The notes: generated by a model not told the origin, from the sequence alone. A stretch of DNA of 64,000 nucleotides from JASSUD01 sp031963445 (GCA_031963445.1 JASSUH010000001.1:1984001-2048000), one strand, 5' to 3'; shown: positions 26,947 to 36,074, counted from the stretch's first letter. Numbers and translations: made by a program.

Positions 26947-27528
26947 TCACTGAAGTATTTCCTCAAAAAATCGGCGAGTCCCAATTTTTCCGTAAGATCT
27001 CGCATTTTTAAGAAGCTGAGCATGACCAAACCGAGTAAGGTTTTTTTCAATTTCAGATTTAACAAACCCTACTTCTTCAGACAACTCATCTAAATTGTTA
27101 ACGAAATCGACCAGTAAAAATTCCGGCGTGAGATGGGTAGGAAAGCCCCGCGCAGGACGGCGAAAATCGAATTGCCGACCATTGAGTTCCAGCACCTCGT
27201 GCCTTTTACGGTTATATACAACCCAGCGGTTATAAAGCTGCGTTAAGCCTAATCCCAAATTGTTGTACTCATTCCACGAATACAACAGATAAGGATCGTC
27301 TCGCAAAAAGCATCTTACTAAGTCTTCTTCTTTGGGCGGCAGTATGCCAAAACGGCTAACCACTGGGCTGTAATAAAGCCCAGGCCCAACCTTTTCTAAT
27401 ACCCCTTTATTGGTTAGCGTAATTAAATCTCTGTCAATTGCTTTAGAGAAAGACGATAGAACGCTACGCCGATAAACGTGGCCAGGTTCTAGGTGAGTGC
27501 GAAGGATTTCGTGACTTGAAGTATGCAT
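26947..27528 (-). CDS. AbiEi-like / DUF6088-type protein without its toxin partner
   Basis: 193 residues from the ATG at 27528 (a GTG at 27546 would add six). The N-terminal winged-helix block (PGHVYRRSVLSSFSKAIDRDLITLTNKGVLEKVGPGLYYSP) matches the AbiEi antitoxin/DUF6088 pattern, and the rest resembles the AbiEi C-terminal domain with NRWVVYNRKRHEVLELNG. AbiEi represses and neutralises AbiEii, a nucleotidyltransferase toxin. No such gene lies on either side: upstream is 400 bases with no toxin, downstream is vapB. Likely an orphan remnant or a stand-alone regulator. Confidence 0.65.
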   Translation of the reverse strand: MHTSSHEILRTHLEPGHVYRRSVLSSFSKAIDRDLITLTNKGVLEKVGPGLYYSPVVSRFGILPPKEEDLVRCFLRDDPYLLYSWNEYNNLGLGLTQLYNRWVVYNRKRHEVLELNGRQFDFRRPARGFPTHLTPEFLLVDFVNNLDELSEEVGFVKSEIEKNLTRFGHAQLLKNARSYGKIGTRRFFEEILQ

Positions 27529-27633
27529 AACCCTATTATGGTGCACAGAAATCAGAAATCAGAAAGCAAAATTTTTATTAAAAATTCATGCAATTTTATA
27601 ACTGCGTCGCGGTCAACGAAACAGTTACTGTAT

Positions 27634-29790
27634 TTAGATCTCTACTTTCACGTTATAGCGTAAAGTGCAGCCTCTACCTGCCTCGTCTCCGGCTGGCAAA
27701 TTGATTTTCATATTCATTGGCAAGCTGAAAAAGCCTTTTCGTACTTCAAATGATATGTCTTTGAGTTTCTGGCTAAGATCAGCGCAAGTAATAGTAAGCT
27801 CATCTCCACTCACAGTAGCAATAAACGACACGGGTGCTAACGGGCGAATGGAAACATCATTAGCTAACTCTATCCAGAAGCTGTTGTTTATAGAGAATAC
27901 TGTGCCAATCACTTTGTGCTTATCAATTGAAGTCACAAAATGAGCATGCGCTGTATGAGTTGCAACAAAATTGCCTTCTACTATTTTTATTCTGGAGGCA
28001 TCGTCAATATTTCCGCAGTAGATCGTATAGCTATAGTTCTCAGCCTGCCCTCTTCCATGATTAACCCAAAGGGAAAATACTGCCCCTTTTATTTCATCTT
28101 TAGAAAAACGTTTATTGATTTCATACCATGAGCCAGAACGCTCTGCGAGCTCTACAGTGATAGATTGCCCGTTATTTTGCGCAAAAGAATAAACAAAGCC
28201 ATCGTGGGCCACTGCTGAGATTTGATTCGACTTAATTTTCTGCCCCAACTCTACTTCTTTAATTTCCCCACTGTAATATTTGACTTGTACGGTACCGCGC
28301 AAGATAGATTGATTAACGCTCGTCACTACCGGATAAGGCGCATCCGACGTATTAATATGAGAGCCCAAGCAAAATATCTGATCATTCAAAGCAATAACGC
28401 TTTTTCTAGCATCCTTTATTTTTTGCCTGGTCAAAATCATAGAAGTGGCACCGATATCACCATCACTTACCCCGCCGGCAAAATCATGACTTCCCTGTGC
28501 TCCCTGACCCCACTCTACTAACGGGAATGCAAAATTAGGATCCTGCTCGACGGTTGTCCCAGGAATTCTCTTCCAGTCCCAGATAGGCTGTATATTTTCG
28601 TACTCACCACCGTGTCGACTAAGAAAATAGCTACCTCCTCCCATATAGTAGCCTTTCAGGTTTTCACCATTTCCACTCTCAGTTCCAACTGTCCTGGTTG
28701 AGATTACTTTGGACCAAATACAAAAATTCTGCGTGATATGAGCCATATAATCGTTAACCCAGAACACACGGTTGCCAATGAAATAGCGATTACTCTGTTC
28801 ATTGCCAGTTCGTACCCTTTGTCTGAGTTTAATTAACGCTTCTCGATGATTGACCTGGCCTTCCAGCAATTGCTCAAGCCATTTTTCAAACGCGCTATTA
28901 CCGTATTTGTCTGGCCTGCTGACGCCTCGCCCACAGACATGAAAATCGAACTTCCCTGCATATAACTGGCGCCCTAATCCTTGTAGAAAAAAGTCTTCTA
29001 AAGCGTACACTGCTTTTTCTTTAAGGGCAAAAGGGCTGTCTTGTAATGCTGAAAAACTGCTAAAAATTCGCCCTATCAACTCTATCCCATACGTTCCAGA
29101 GTAAAGCTGCGAATATTTGCCACCTTGATTATGTTGGCTGATTGAATAATCAACGCTTCTGCCCTCTCCATTTTCAGGGCCGTGTCGCTTTACTGGAAAA
29201 CAAAGAGAAGAGATAACGCTGGAGGAGGATTCGATATATTGTGAATAAATGGCATTTTTTGACATTGCCAAGGCTGCGCTAGCCCAAAGCAGTTGGATAT
29301 AAGAGAAATCTGCCAGATTTGCACCTGTTTGCGGGGCATCGGCATTGGTTGTTTTCATGATGTACGGCAAAAAGGTCAATAACAATTGCCCACTTTCTGG
29401 TCTCTTAGAAAGTAAAACAGCCGCTATCGCGGCTCTTCTTGCTAATCCTATTTGGCGATCCCACCAGTTATTTGTCTGATAATCTTGCACAGCATAAAAA
29501 TTTAATGCTTGGGTAGCGGCTACCACATAATTATCTGATGCATTTTCGCCGTGCGCCTCAACAAAGTCTCCTATCGCTTTAACCCTATCAAGATGATCGT
29601 ATAAAGCCTTAAGTTCCTCTGCGTTATCCACTTTCTTAGGAGGGTAATTGATATCAGCAAAGCGCCCATCATTAAACCCTTTCATCCAAGAGTCAATTTT
29701 CTCCGAGCTAGGAGGGGGGGCTTTATGTAAAGACTGTAATTTGATCAACATAGCATCTGCTTCTTTTTCAAGCTGTTCTAATATTTGCAT
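27634..29790 (-). CDS. Polysaccharide lyase family 8 (chondroitin/hyaluronate/xanthan lyase type)
   Basis: 718 residues: alpha/alpha toroid (about 1-330), then the beta-sandwich domains. Active-site Asn in TGAN (about 156), His in ISQHN (about 220), Tyr in GTYG (about 233), Arg in RGVSRP (about 291) and a Glu region near ENLKGYYMGGGSY (about 380) fit the PL8 set; the IWDWKRIPGTT signature is clear. PL8 enzymes cut uronic-acid polysaccharides by beta-elimination. There is no signal peptide at this start, which has a good AGAGG site; the frame stays open upstream to about 29916 without an ATG, so the secretion signal may be lost. Confidence 0.85.
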   Translation of the reverse strand: MQILEQLEKEADAMLIKLQSLHKAPPPSSEKIDSWMKGFNDGRFADINYPPKKVDNAEELKALYDHLDRVKAIGDFVEAHGENASDNYVVAATQALNFYAVQDYQTNNWWDRQIGLARRAAIAAVLLSKRPESGQLLLTFLPYIMKTTNADAPQTGANLADFSYIQLLWASAALAMSKNAIYSQYIESSSSVISSLCFPVKRHGPENGEGRSVDYSISQHNQGGKYSQLYSGTYGIELIGRIFSSFSALQDSPFALKEKAVYALEDFFLQGLGRQLYAGKFDFHVCGRGVSRPDKYGNSAFEKWLEQLLEGQVNHREALIKLRQRVRTGNEQSNRYFIGNRVFWVNDYMAHITQNFCIWSKVISTRTVGTESGNGENLKGYYMGGGSYFLSRHGGEYENIQPIWDWKRIPGTTVEQDPNFAFPLVEWGQGAQGSHDFAGGVSDGDIGATSMILTRQKIKDARKSVIALNDQIFCLGSHINTSDAPYPVVTSVNQSILRGTVQVKYYSGEIKEVELGQKIKSNQISAVAHDGFVYSFAQNNGQSITVELAERSGSWYEINKRFSKDEIKGAVFSLWVNHGRGQAENYSYTIYCGNIDDASRIKIVEGNFVATHTAHAHFVTSIDKHKVIGTVFSINNSFWIELANDVSIRPLAPVSFIATVSGDELTITCADLSQKLKDISFEVRKGFFSLPMNMKINLPAGDEAGRGCTLRYNVKVEI

Positions 29791-30054
29791 CTCAAATTCA
29801 CCTCTTAATCCTGCCTCATTAGGAACCCAAAGCTCATTTCTATATCCGCTGCCTTGTATTAGGGTAATTAACTTTGTTTCTTGATTTTTCTCTCCTGAAC
29901 GATTGAATCAGCTAATTTTTGTTAATCAAACTTCCCAGCCTAGCTGGCCATAAATATCGGCTCAATCCCTCGTTTTCAGGTATATCAAACTTTAACTCTT
30001 CATAAACCGTGCCATGTGCTAAACCGCGCTGCTACGGTTTTGCTGTATATACGT

Positions 30055-30095
30055 AAAAAGCCGTGGTTCAGCAAAAATGCAAACCACGGCTTTTT
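30055..30095 (-). terminator. Terminator of the phosphate transporter operon
   Basis: Stem AAAAAGCCGTGGTT / AACCACGGCTTTTT with a 13-base loop, 32 bases beyond the pit stop codon. Symmetric, so it may also act on plus-strand transcripts. Confidence 0.85.
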
Positions 30096-30126
30096 AGGTA
30101 GATGATAAATAGATTTTTAGTAGCGC

Positions 30127-31137
30127 TTATAAAAACGTTCGCCCTATACGCCAAGCAACTGCAGCGATTAACGCCGATGCTGGAATCGTTAAAATCCAAG
30201 CCCAAACAATGCTACCGGCTACGCCCCAACGCACAGCGGAGAATTTCTGCATTGCGCCAACGCCGATAATTGCGCCAGTGATGGTATGCGTGGTTGAAAC
30301 AGGGATGCCTAGAAAGGAAGCCAGAAATAGCGTGAATGAACCGCCAAGCTCGGCACAAAAGCCGTTGACAGGTTTCAATTTGGTAATTTTTTGTCCCATG
30401 GTACGCACAATGCGCCAGCCACCAAACAAGGTACCAATACCCATCGCCCCATAACAGCTAGCAATGACCCATGCCGGTGGCGCCTGTAGGCTACTCGACG
30501 TATAGCCTGCGGCAATCAAGAGCATCCAAATCACACCTATCGTTTTTTGCGCATCATTGCCTCCATGTCCAAGGCTATAAAGCCCTGCGGAGATAAGTTG
30601 GTAGCGTCGGAAATGGCGATCTATTTTATGCGGCGGCGTGCGAAAGAACATCCATGACACGCAGAACATAAAGAGTGAGCCTAAGATAAAGCCCAAGAGC
30701 GGAGACAAAAATATAAAAGCAATGGTTTTTAATAAACCAGCCACATTGAGTACATCTGGCCCAGCTTTGGCAAGCGCAGCGCCCACCAAACCACCGATTA
30801 ACGCATGCGATGAGCTAGAAGGAATGCCGTAGTACCAAGTAATGATGTTCCAACCAATGGCACCCACTAGCGCCCCGAAGATCACATAGTGATCCACAAT
30901 AGCTGGATCAATTGTGCCGCGCCCAACTGTGGTGGCTACTTTTAGATGAAAGATGAAATAAGCAAAGACATTGCAGAAAGCAGCAAAAATCACTGCATGT
31001 TGGGGTTTGAGTACACCGGTTGAAACAACAGTGGCAATTGAATTTGCCGCGTCGTGAAAACCATTCATACAATCAAAAGCCAGGGCTATCATCACTAGCA
31101 ACCCAAGCACCCATATACTCAATTGAATCGATGGCAT
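30127..31137 (-). CDS. pit: Low-affinity inorganic phosphate transporter (Pit family)
   Basis: 336-residue Na+/H+-coupled phosphate symporter with about ten hydrophobic segments and both family repeats: NGFHDAANSIATVVSTG near residue 25 and GGNDAQKTIGV near residue 195, with GIPVSTTHTITGAI near 282. It takes up metal phosphate across the inner membrane. The PhoU-like gene starts upstream and ends 17 bases before it, the usual pair. Confidence 0.93.
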   Translation of the reverse strand: MPSIQLSIWVLGLLVMIALAFDCMNGFHDAANSIATVVSTGVLKPQHAVIFAAFCNVFAYFIFHLKVATTVGRGTIDPAIVDHYVIFGALVGAIGWNIITWYYGIPSSSSHALIGGLVGAALAKAGPDVLNVAGLLKTIAFIFLSPLLGFILGSLFMFCVSWMFFRTPPHKIDRHFRRYQLISAGLYSLGHGGNDAQKTIGVIWMLLIAAGYTSSSLQAPPAWVIASCYGAMGIGTLFGGWRIVRTMGQKITKLKPVNGFCAELGGSFTLFLASFLGIPVSTTHTITGAIIGVGAMQKFSAVRWGVAGSIVWAWILTIPASALIAAVAWRIGRTFL

Positions 31138-31154
31138 CAGTGTTTCCTAGCGGG

Positions 31155-31781
31155 TTATGCGTTTTCTAGCACGATGCCTTCGATAATATTGGCGACGTCT
31201 TCACACTTATCCGTCACCTCTTCGAGCAGCTCAAAAATGGCTTTGTATTTGATGAGGGCTTTCACATCGTTCTCTTCACGGAAAAGCTTAGAGATAACTC
31301 CTCGCAACTCACTGTCCGCTTCGGATTCAAGTCGATCAATTTCGGTGCAGATGGCTAAGATTTCATCTGCATTTTTCATATTATTAAGCTGCGCAACAGC
31401 AAGCTTAACTTGTTCGCAACAAGCCACACTAATTTGTACCAGCTGGCGTGCTTCGGGCGGCAAAGTTTGCACATCGTAAAGCCAAATAGCCGTAGCTACA
31501 TCCTCGATTAAATCAAGAATATCGTCCATCGTGCTGATTAGCTTATGGATTTCATCACGATCAAATGGCGTGATAAAAACTTTGTGCAGCAGATCCATCG
31601 CTTCATGCGTGAGCTTATCTGCACGCTTTTCGCTTGCCTGCACGTTCTGTTTGTGAATCTCAGCTTCACCAAGGTTATCGATCAAACGCCTTAGTTCATG
31701 AATGCCATCAACTAGGCACTCTGCGTGAGCATTGAAGATTTCAAAGAATTTATTCTCGGTGGGCAGAAAGCGGCTGAACAT
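31155..31781 (-). CDS. PhoU-like (DUF47, TIGR00153) accessory protein of Pit
   Basis: 208-residue all-helical protein, with paired E/DxxxD metal-binding motifs (STMDDILDLIEDVATAIWL and EEVTDKCEDVANIIEG). DUF47 proteins stand next to pit in many bacteria and are thought to control its activity. First gene of a two-gene operon with pit. A repeat element lies just upstream at 31825. Confidence 0.9.
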   Translation of the reverse strand: MFSRFLPTENKFFEIFNAHAECLVDGIHELRRLIDNLGEAEIHKQNVQASEKRADKLTHEAMDLLHKVFITPFDRDEIHKLISTMDDILDLIEDVATAIWLYDVQTLPPEARQLVQISVACCEQVKLAVAQLNNMKNADEILAICTEIDRLESEADSELRGVISKLFREENDVKALIKYKAIFELLEEVTDKCEDVANIIEGIVLENA

Positions 31782-31824
31782 GCAAGTCCCTGAGTGATAA
31801 CAAAATAATTAAGACGGTATTTAA

Positions 31825-31945
31825 GGAACCTCTACAAAACCCCAATGACAAGACATGCCTTTGCTGCCAGTACATTAGTACCCAATGTAAGAAAGAGAGG
31901 CCTCAGTTGATTATCCTGCGGCCATTGGGGTTTTGTAGAGGTTCC
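31825..31945. repeat. MITE-like element with perfect 23-bp inverted ends
   Basis: 121 bp; ends GGAACCTCTACAAAACCCCA and its exact complement, flanked by TTAA on both sides (31821-31824 and 31946-31949). Centre has CAGTACATTAGTACC and GAGAGGCCTCAGTTGAT. The perfect ends suggest recent mobility. Same family as 33500. Confidence 0.85.
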
Positions 31946-32083
31946 TTAAAAAAGCATCGCATTCTATCTCATACCAATCTACTACAGTAGGTAAAACTCG
32001 CTTCTCAAAGAAATATCGAATCAATTAATTGCAAATTCATGCTTTTTTATTGAACAAATTTGTAACAAATTCTAAAGACTGGA

Positions 32084-33469
32084 CTAATCGGCGCTATATT
32101 CTGAATAGCCTGTGAAATTATCGAATTTTGTATATTGTCCCAAAAAGGTTAATCGCACCGTGCCAATTGGGCCATTACGCTGCTTGGCTATGATGATTTC
32201 GGCGGTACCTTTATCTTGGCTATCTGGGTTATAGACTTCGTCTCGATAAATGAAATAAATAACGTCAGCATCTTGCTCAATCGCACCCGATTCGCGTAAG
32301 TCAGACATTAAAGGTCGCTTGTTAGGACGTTGCTCCAGGCTACGATTCAGCTGCGATAAAGCAATCACAGGTACATTAAGCTCTTTTGCAAGTCCTTTTA
32401 GTGAACGTGAGATTTCAGAAATCTCAGTGGCCCGATTCTCGCCTGAAGAGGCGGATGACATCAGCTGGATGTAATCGATGATAATTAACCCAAGCTGCCC
32501 ACATTGACGCGATAAACGCCTTGCACGCGCACGCAACTCTAGTGGATTAAGCGCGCCTTGCTCGTCGATAAACAGCTGCGCATCACTCATTTTTTGCATC
32601 GCGTGAGTCAGTTTAGGCCAATCCTCATCAACCAATTTACCGGTACGCAACCGATGTGCATCAAGTCTGCCTACTGAGCCAAGCATACGCATCGCAAGTT
32701 GTGTCCCTGGCATTTCCATTGAGAAAACAGCCACTGGCAAGCCATATTCAACGGCTACATACTCGCCAATATTCATCGCCAGCGAAGTTTTACCCATTGA
32801 AGGTCGGCCGGCTACGATAATCAATTCACCGCCTTGCATGCCTGAAGTCATTCGATCAAGATCAACAAAACCTGTTGGCGTACCCGTCACATCATTTGGA
32901 TTGTCTTGATGATAGAGCGTATCAATCCGCTCAACGACTTGTGACAGCAACGGCTTAATTTCCATAAAGCCTTGCGTGCCTCGTGCTCCCTCTTCAGCAA
33001 TCGCGAATACTTTTGACTCGGCTTCATCAAGCAACTGACGCACTTCCCTGCCCTGTGGATTAAAGGCATCGCCAGAAATTTCATCGGCTACTGTCACGAG
33101 TCTACGCAGCACCGCTCGATCTCGAACGATTTCAGCATAGCGGCGAATATTGGCGGCACTTGGTGTGTTCTGCGCCAACGCATTCAAATAAGCTAAGCCG
33201 CCAACATCGGCGGCTTGTCCAGCATTAGTTAACGCTTCAAATACCGTAATCACATCGGCTGGACGTGCAGCCATAATAAGCTTGCCGATATGCTGAAAAA
33301 TCAGCCGATGATCATAACGATAAAAATCACTTTGTCGCAGAAAATCAGCAATGCGATCCCACGCACCATTATCTAGCAGAAGACCACCCAGCACGGATTG
33401 CTCAGCTTCAATCGAGTGTGGGGGAATTTTTAGCGATTCGAGCTGCAGGTCTGGTTTAACGTTGTTCAT
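32084..33469 (-). CDS. dnaB: Replicative DNA helicase DnaB
   Basis: 461-residue hexameric 5'-3' helicase. N-terminal domain PHSIEAEQSVLGGLLLDN, RecA-like domain with Walker A GRPSMGKTSLAMN near residue 208, Walker B LIIIDYIQLM, and the arginine-rich ALSQLNRSLEQRPNKRP motif. No intein. It ends the rpsF-priB-rpsR-rplI block on the same strand, as in Burkholderia, but a repeat element and a terminator at 33645 separate it from rplI. Confidence 0.97.
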   Translation of the reverse strand: MNNVKPDLQLESLKIPPHSIEAEQSVLGGLLLDNGAWDRIADFLRQSDFYRYDHRLIFQHIGKLIMAARPADVITVFEALTNAGQAADVGGLAYLNALAQNTPSAANIRRYAEIVRDRAVLRRLVTVADEISGDAFNPQGREVRQLLDEAESKVFAIAEEGARGTQGFMEIKPLLSQVVERIDTLYHQDNPNDVTGTPTGFVDLDRMTSGMQGGELIIVAGRPSMGKTSLAMNIGEYVAVEYGLPVAVFSMEMPGTQLAMRMLGSVGRLDAHRLRTGKLVDEDWPKLTHAMQKMSDAQLFIDEQGALNPLELRARARRLSRQCGQLGLIIIDYIQLMSSASSGENRATEISEISRSLKGLAKELNVPVIALSQLNRSLEQRPNKRPLMSDLRESGAIEQDADVIYFIYRDEVYNPDSQDKGTAEIIIAKQRNGPIGTVRLTFLGQYTKFDNFTGYSEYSAD

Positions 33470-33499
33470 CGATCAAAGTGATTTTTTAAAAGCTGTTAT

Positions 33500-33613
33500 G
33501 GAACCTTTGCAAAGCCCCAAGGGTCAGGCATGCCGACGCAGACAGTACATTTTAGTAAGGCAAGGAGGCCTCAGTTGATCATCCTGCCGCCCAAGAAGTT
33601 TTGCAGAGGTTCC
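33500..33613. repeat. MITE-like element, decayed copy of the 31825 family
   Basis: 114 bp, ends GGAACCTTTGCAAAG and TTTTGCAGAGGTTCC, inner words CAGTACATTTTAGTA and GGCCTCAGTTGATCATCCTGC shared with 31825. It sits between rplI and dnaB and may supply or break leader sequence of dnaB. Confidence 0.8.
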
Positions 33614-33644
33614 TGATTCGCGCTAAGCCATTTTCGGCAAGTAT

Positions 33645-33688
33645 AAACGACAAAGACGGAAGCCTTACGGCTTCCGTCTTTGTCGTTT
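33645..33688 (-). terminator. Terminator of the rpsF-rplI operon
   Basis: 20-bp perfect stem AAACGACAAAGACGGAAGCC with loop TTAC, about 45 bases after the rplI stop on the minus strand. It should uncouple dnaB from the ribosomal protein operon. Confidence 0.9.
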
Positions 33689-33733
33689 GCAAGATCTTGC
33701 TAAATTGCTTTTTTCAGACTGCTTGCGTCAGAC

Positions 33734-34195
33734 TTAAGCAGCTTCACCAAGCACTGACACGCTGAGATCAACTACAACGTCAGCATGCAATTCGATTTGC
33801 ACAGTATGATCCCCAACTCTTTTTAACAGCCCTTCAGGGATGCTGACTTTAGACTTTTCAACAGTAAAGCCTTGGTCTTTAAGAGATTTAACAATCATAT
33901 CTTTAGTAACTGAGCCAAACAGCACGCCACTCATACCAGCTTTTTGCGAGATTTTCAAAGTCAAACCAGCTAATTTCTCGCCCTGTACTTGCGCCAAGCG
34001 TAGTTCATCAGCTGCTTGCTTCTCTAATTCTGCGCGGCGCACTTCTACTTCTGCACGCGCTGCTTGTGTAGCAAAGCAAGCCATTCCTTTTGAAAATAAG
34101 TAACGGGCATAGCCATTCGCTACTTTAACAATATCACCGATATTACCGAGTCGACGCTTACCGCTACGGACATCTTTCAGCAAAATAATTTCCAT
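33734..34195 (-). CDS. rplI: 50S ribosomal protein L9
   Basis: 153 residues. N-terminal rRNA-binding domain with GNIGDIVKVANGYARYLF, long helix rich in Ala/Glu, C-terminal domain ending VVDLSVSVLGEAA. The start shows an extra SGKRR before LGNIGDIV relative to E. coli. Last gene of rpsF-priB-rpsR-rplI; 29 bases after rpsR. Confidence 0.96.
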   Translation of the reverse strand: MEIILLKDVRSGKRRLGNIGDIVKVANGYARYLFSKGMACFATQAARAEVEVRRAELEKQAADELRLAQVQGEKLAGLTLKISQKAGMSGVLFGSVTKDMIVKSLKDQGFTVEKSKVSIPEGLLKRVGDHTVQIELHADVVVDLSVSVLGEAA

Positions 34196-34224
34196 TTATA
34201 TTCTCCTAATCGTGCCGTGGTGCA

Positions 34225-34512
34225 TCAAGACTTGTGCAAATCAGTGTATGGCAATAACGCCAAAAAGCGCGCACGTTTAATTGCCTGATTTAACTGGCGC
34301 TGAAAACGCGCTTTATTACCTGTCAAACGAGCTGGCGTAATTTTGCCACTCTCGCCAACAAAATCTTTTAACGTATCGATATCTTTGTAATCGATTTGTT
34401 CAACTTTAGCAGCAGTAAAACGGCAGAATTTTTTGCGCTTAAAAAGTGGGTTTTGCTGCTGACGACGAAAATCATTTTTCTTGTCGTTTTTTTTACCAAA
34501 AGGGCGAGGCAT
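34225..34512 (-). CDS. rpsR: 30S ribosomal protein S18
   Basis: 95 residues, conserved core FCRFTA...IDYKDIDTLKDFVGESGKITPARLTG and basic tail RARFLALLPY. It has an N-terminal extension rich in Lys/Asn/Gln common in Betaproteobacteria. In other bacteria the mature N-terminal Ala is the RimI target; here the encoded start is MPRPF, so acetylation at Pro is unlikely. Two bases after priB. Confidence 0.96.
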   Translation of the reverse strand: MPRPFGKKNDKKNDFRRQQQNPLFKRKKFCRFTAAKVEQIDYKDIDTLKDFVGESGKITPARLTGNKARFQRQLNQAIKRARFLALLPYTDLHKS

Positions 34513-34514
34513 AT

Positions 34515-34814
34515 TTAATCCTTGTGAATCTCTTGTAACTCAGTAATGTGAAAGATAAGCGTATGAGTTTTTTGGTTGCGTGGAGCAAGAAAACCGATGA
34601 AGTTAGCTAACTGGCCAAGTTCGTAGGAGGCTAGTAACCCGCTTAACTCTCCTGCCACAACAGCTGACACAGTCATTTCAACTTTACGCCGCACACCAGC
34701 TTCAATCACCTCTGAGCGATGCACTAATGTGCATTGCAAAATAGGCACACCCGCTGGCGTATAACGAATAGGAGTTCGCTCGTTGATACTCGCTTCAAGC
34801 CAAACCCGATTCAT
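34515..34814 (-). CDS. priB: Primosomal replication protein N (PriB)
   Basis: 99-residue single OB-fold ssDNA-binding protein that helps PriA restart stalled forks. Residues NRVWLEASINERTPIRYTPAG and VSAVVAGELSGLL are typical. Placed between rpsF and rpsR in the standard order, with dnaB nearby. Confidence 0.93.
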   Translation of the reverse strand: MNRVWLEASINERTPIRYTPAGVPILQCTLVHRSEVIEAGVRRKVEMTVSAVVAGELSGLLASYELGQLANFIGFLAPRNQKTHTLIFHITELQEIHKD

Positions 34815-34856
34815 CGTTAAGCACCTAGGGTTAACTTGCTTACACTTAACTCAAAC

Positions 34857-35222
34857 TTAAGCTGCGGGAGCTAAAGCTGCTTTTTTCGCTTCTTCGCGCT
34901 GAACTTCCTTCATCATTGGAGAAGGATCAAGCACCGCTTTTTTCATCTTAACGGTCAAATGACGCAATACAGCATCATTAAATTTGAAGGCTTGCTCAAG
35001 CTCTTCCAGCGTTTCTTGATCGCACTCAATGCGCATCATCGCGTAGTGAGCCTTCGCAATTTTCTTTTCGATCATATAGGCCAACTGCCGGCGGCCCCAA
35101 TCTTCAACAAGGTAAACTTTCCCATTGCGAGCAGCAACAATCGCTTTATACCGCTCGATCATCGCGCCTACTTGCTCACTTTGATCAGGACGCACAATAA
35201 AAACAATTTCATAATGACGCAT
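34857..35222 (-). CDS. rpsF: 30S ribosomal protein S6
   Basis: 121 residues, starts MRHYEIVFIVRPDQSEQV, ends with an Ala/Lys-rich tail without the polyglutamate modification site of E. coli. First gene of the operon. A strong sigma-70 promoter is visible 67 bases upstream (35289-35317). Confidence 0.97.
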   Translation of the reverse strand: MRHYEIVFIVRPDQSEQVGAMIERYKAIVAARNGKVYLVEDWGRRQLAYMIEKKIAKAHYAMMRIECDQETLEELEQAFKFNDAVLRHLTVKMKKAVLDPSPMMKEVQREEAKKAALAPAA

Positions 35223-35288
35223 AATTTTCCTTTTGGATAAAGCTACCCGGGCATCAAAACCGGTGCAGCAAGGCGAATAAAACCGACG

Positions 35289-35317
35289 ATTGTAGCGGAA
35301 AATCGCGCGCCAGACAA
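35289..35317 (-). promoter_or_regulatory. Sigma-70 promoter of the rpsF operon
   Basis: Minus strand TTGTCT, exactly 17 bases, TACAAT. Two near-consensus hexamers at ideal spacing directly ahead of a highly expressed ribosomal operon. Confidence 0.8.
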
Positions 35318-35660
35318 TCGACCTGCTTATTATACAAACACATCAGCGTACTTCTACAGTCTCTTCGAGTCTTTTTGGCGGTGTGCTCGGCACCACCAGC
35401 ACTAGTTTTAGTGGCAGTAAAGGCACAACTTCTCCAAGAGACTTTGAATAAGCTCTCACCCTCTTTCTCGCTTCATCAAACTATTTTTAGGCTAAATCAA
35501 AATAGGCTAGTCTAAGAGGACCTACTAAAAATACGGTAAACAAAAAGATTTACAGAAAAACACTCCTGTGAAAACCTGTAATATATCTACATTGTTAATC
35601 GCTTTAAACGTAGAAACGCTTACTCCCCAAAAAAATAAATCAATAAATTTTCAAAAAAGC
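35318..35660. other. Non-coding stretch between rpsF and cspA promoters
   Basis: No convincing gene. A GTG-initiated 61-codon frame at 35568-35753 overlaps the proposed cspA promoter and leader and has no good start signal. A GGTGGTGCTCGGCACC-like short palindrome occurs near 35377-35397, otherwise nothing clear. Confidence 0.4.
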
Positions 35661-35689
35661 TTGACTCTTGTTCAAAGAGAACAAACAAT
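35661..35689 (+). promoter_or_regulatory. Possible promoter of the cold-shock gene
   Basis: TTGACT, 17 bases, AACAAT. Transcription from here would give a leader of about 130 nucleotides, in the range of cold-shock mRNAs. The leader carries a small hairpin GTGAC-GCAA-GTCAC (35760-35773). The -10 is weak, so moderate belief. Confidence 0.4.
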
Positions 35690-35828
35690 CAGGGTACTCG
35701 TCGTTTCTTCTGGAATTGGATTTCAGGCGAAAAAGGTCAAGTTAATCTTCTAAAAAGAGGTGACGCAAGTCACTTAGTTTTTCAGATATGTTCGTAATTT
35801 TGTAAGTAATAAAGTAGAGGAAATTGAT

Positions 35829-36074
35829 ATGTCAGGTGATAAAGCCAGAAAAAAAGGTAAGGTTAAATGGTTCAATGCCAGCAAAGGCTACGGATTTATT
35901 ACGCCTGATCCAGATGGTAACGGCGTAGGTGCAGATGAACTATTTGTTCACCAAGTCTCTATCCAAATGGATGGTTTTAGAACGCTAGAAGAAGGCGCTC
36001 CTGTAACGTTCGTCGTTGAACAAGGCCCTAAAGGCTTGCAAGCAACTGACGTTCGCTTAGATGCAGATGCCTAA
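35829..36074 (+). CDS. Cold-shock domain protein
   Basis: 81-residue CspA-type OB fold: KGKVKWFNASKGYGFITPD holds RNP1 (KGYGFI) and DELFVHQ is the RNP2 region. The longer TPDPDGNGVGADELFVH loop is a few residues longer than E. coli CspA. Good ribosome binding site AGAGGA 8 bases before ATG. Binds RNA or ssDNA as a chaperone. Followed by a terminator. Confidence 0.92.
   Translation: MSGDKARKKGKVKWFNASKGYGFITPDPDGNGVGADELFVHQVSIQMDGFRTLEEGAPVTFVVEQGPKGLQATDVRLDADA

Noticed and set aside
35568..35753. 61-codon GTG frame before the cold-shock gene
   Set aside because: No ribosome binding site, no family, and it overlaps the probable promoter and leader.
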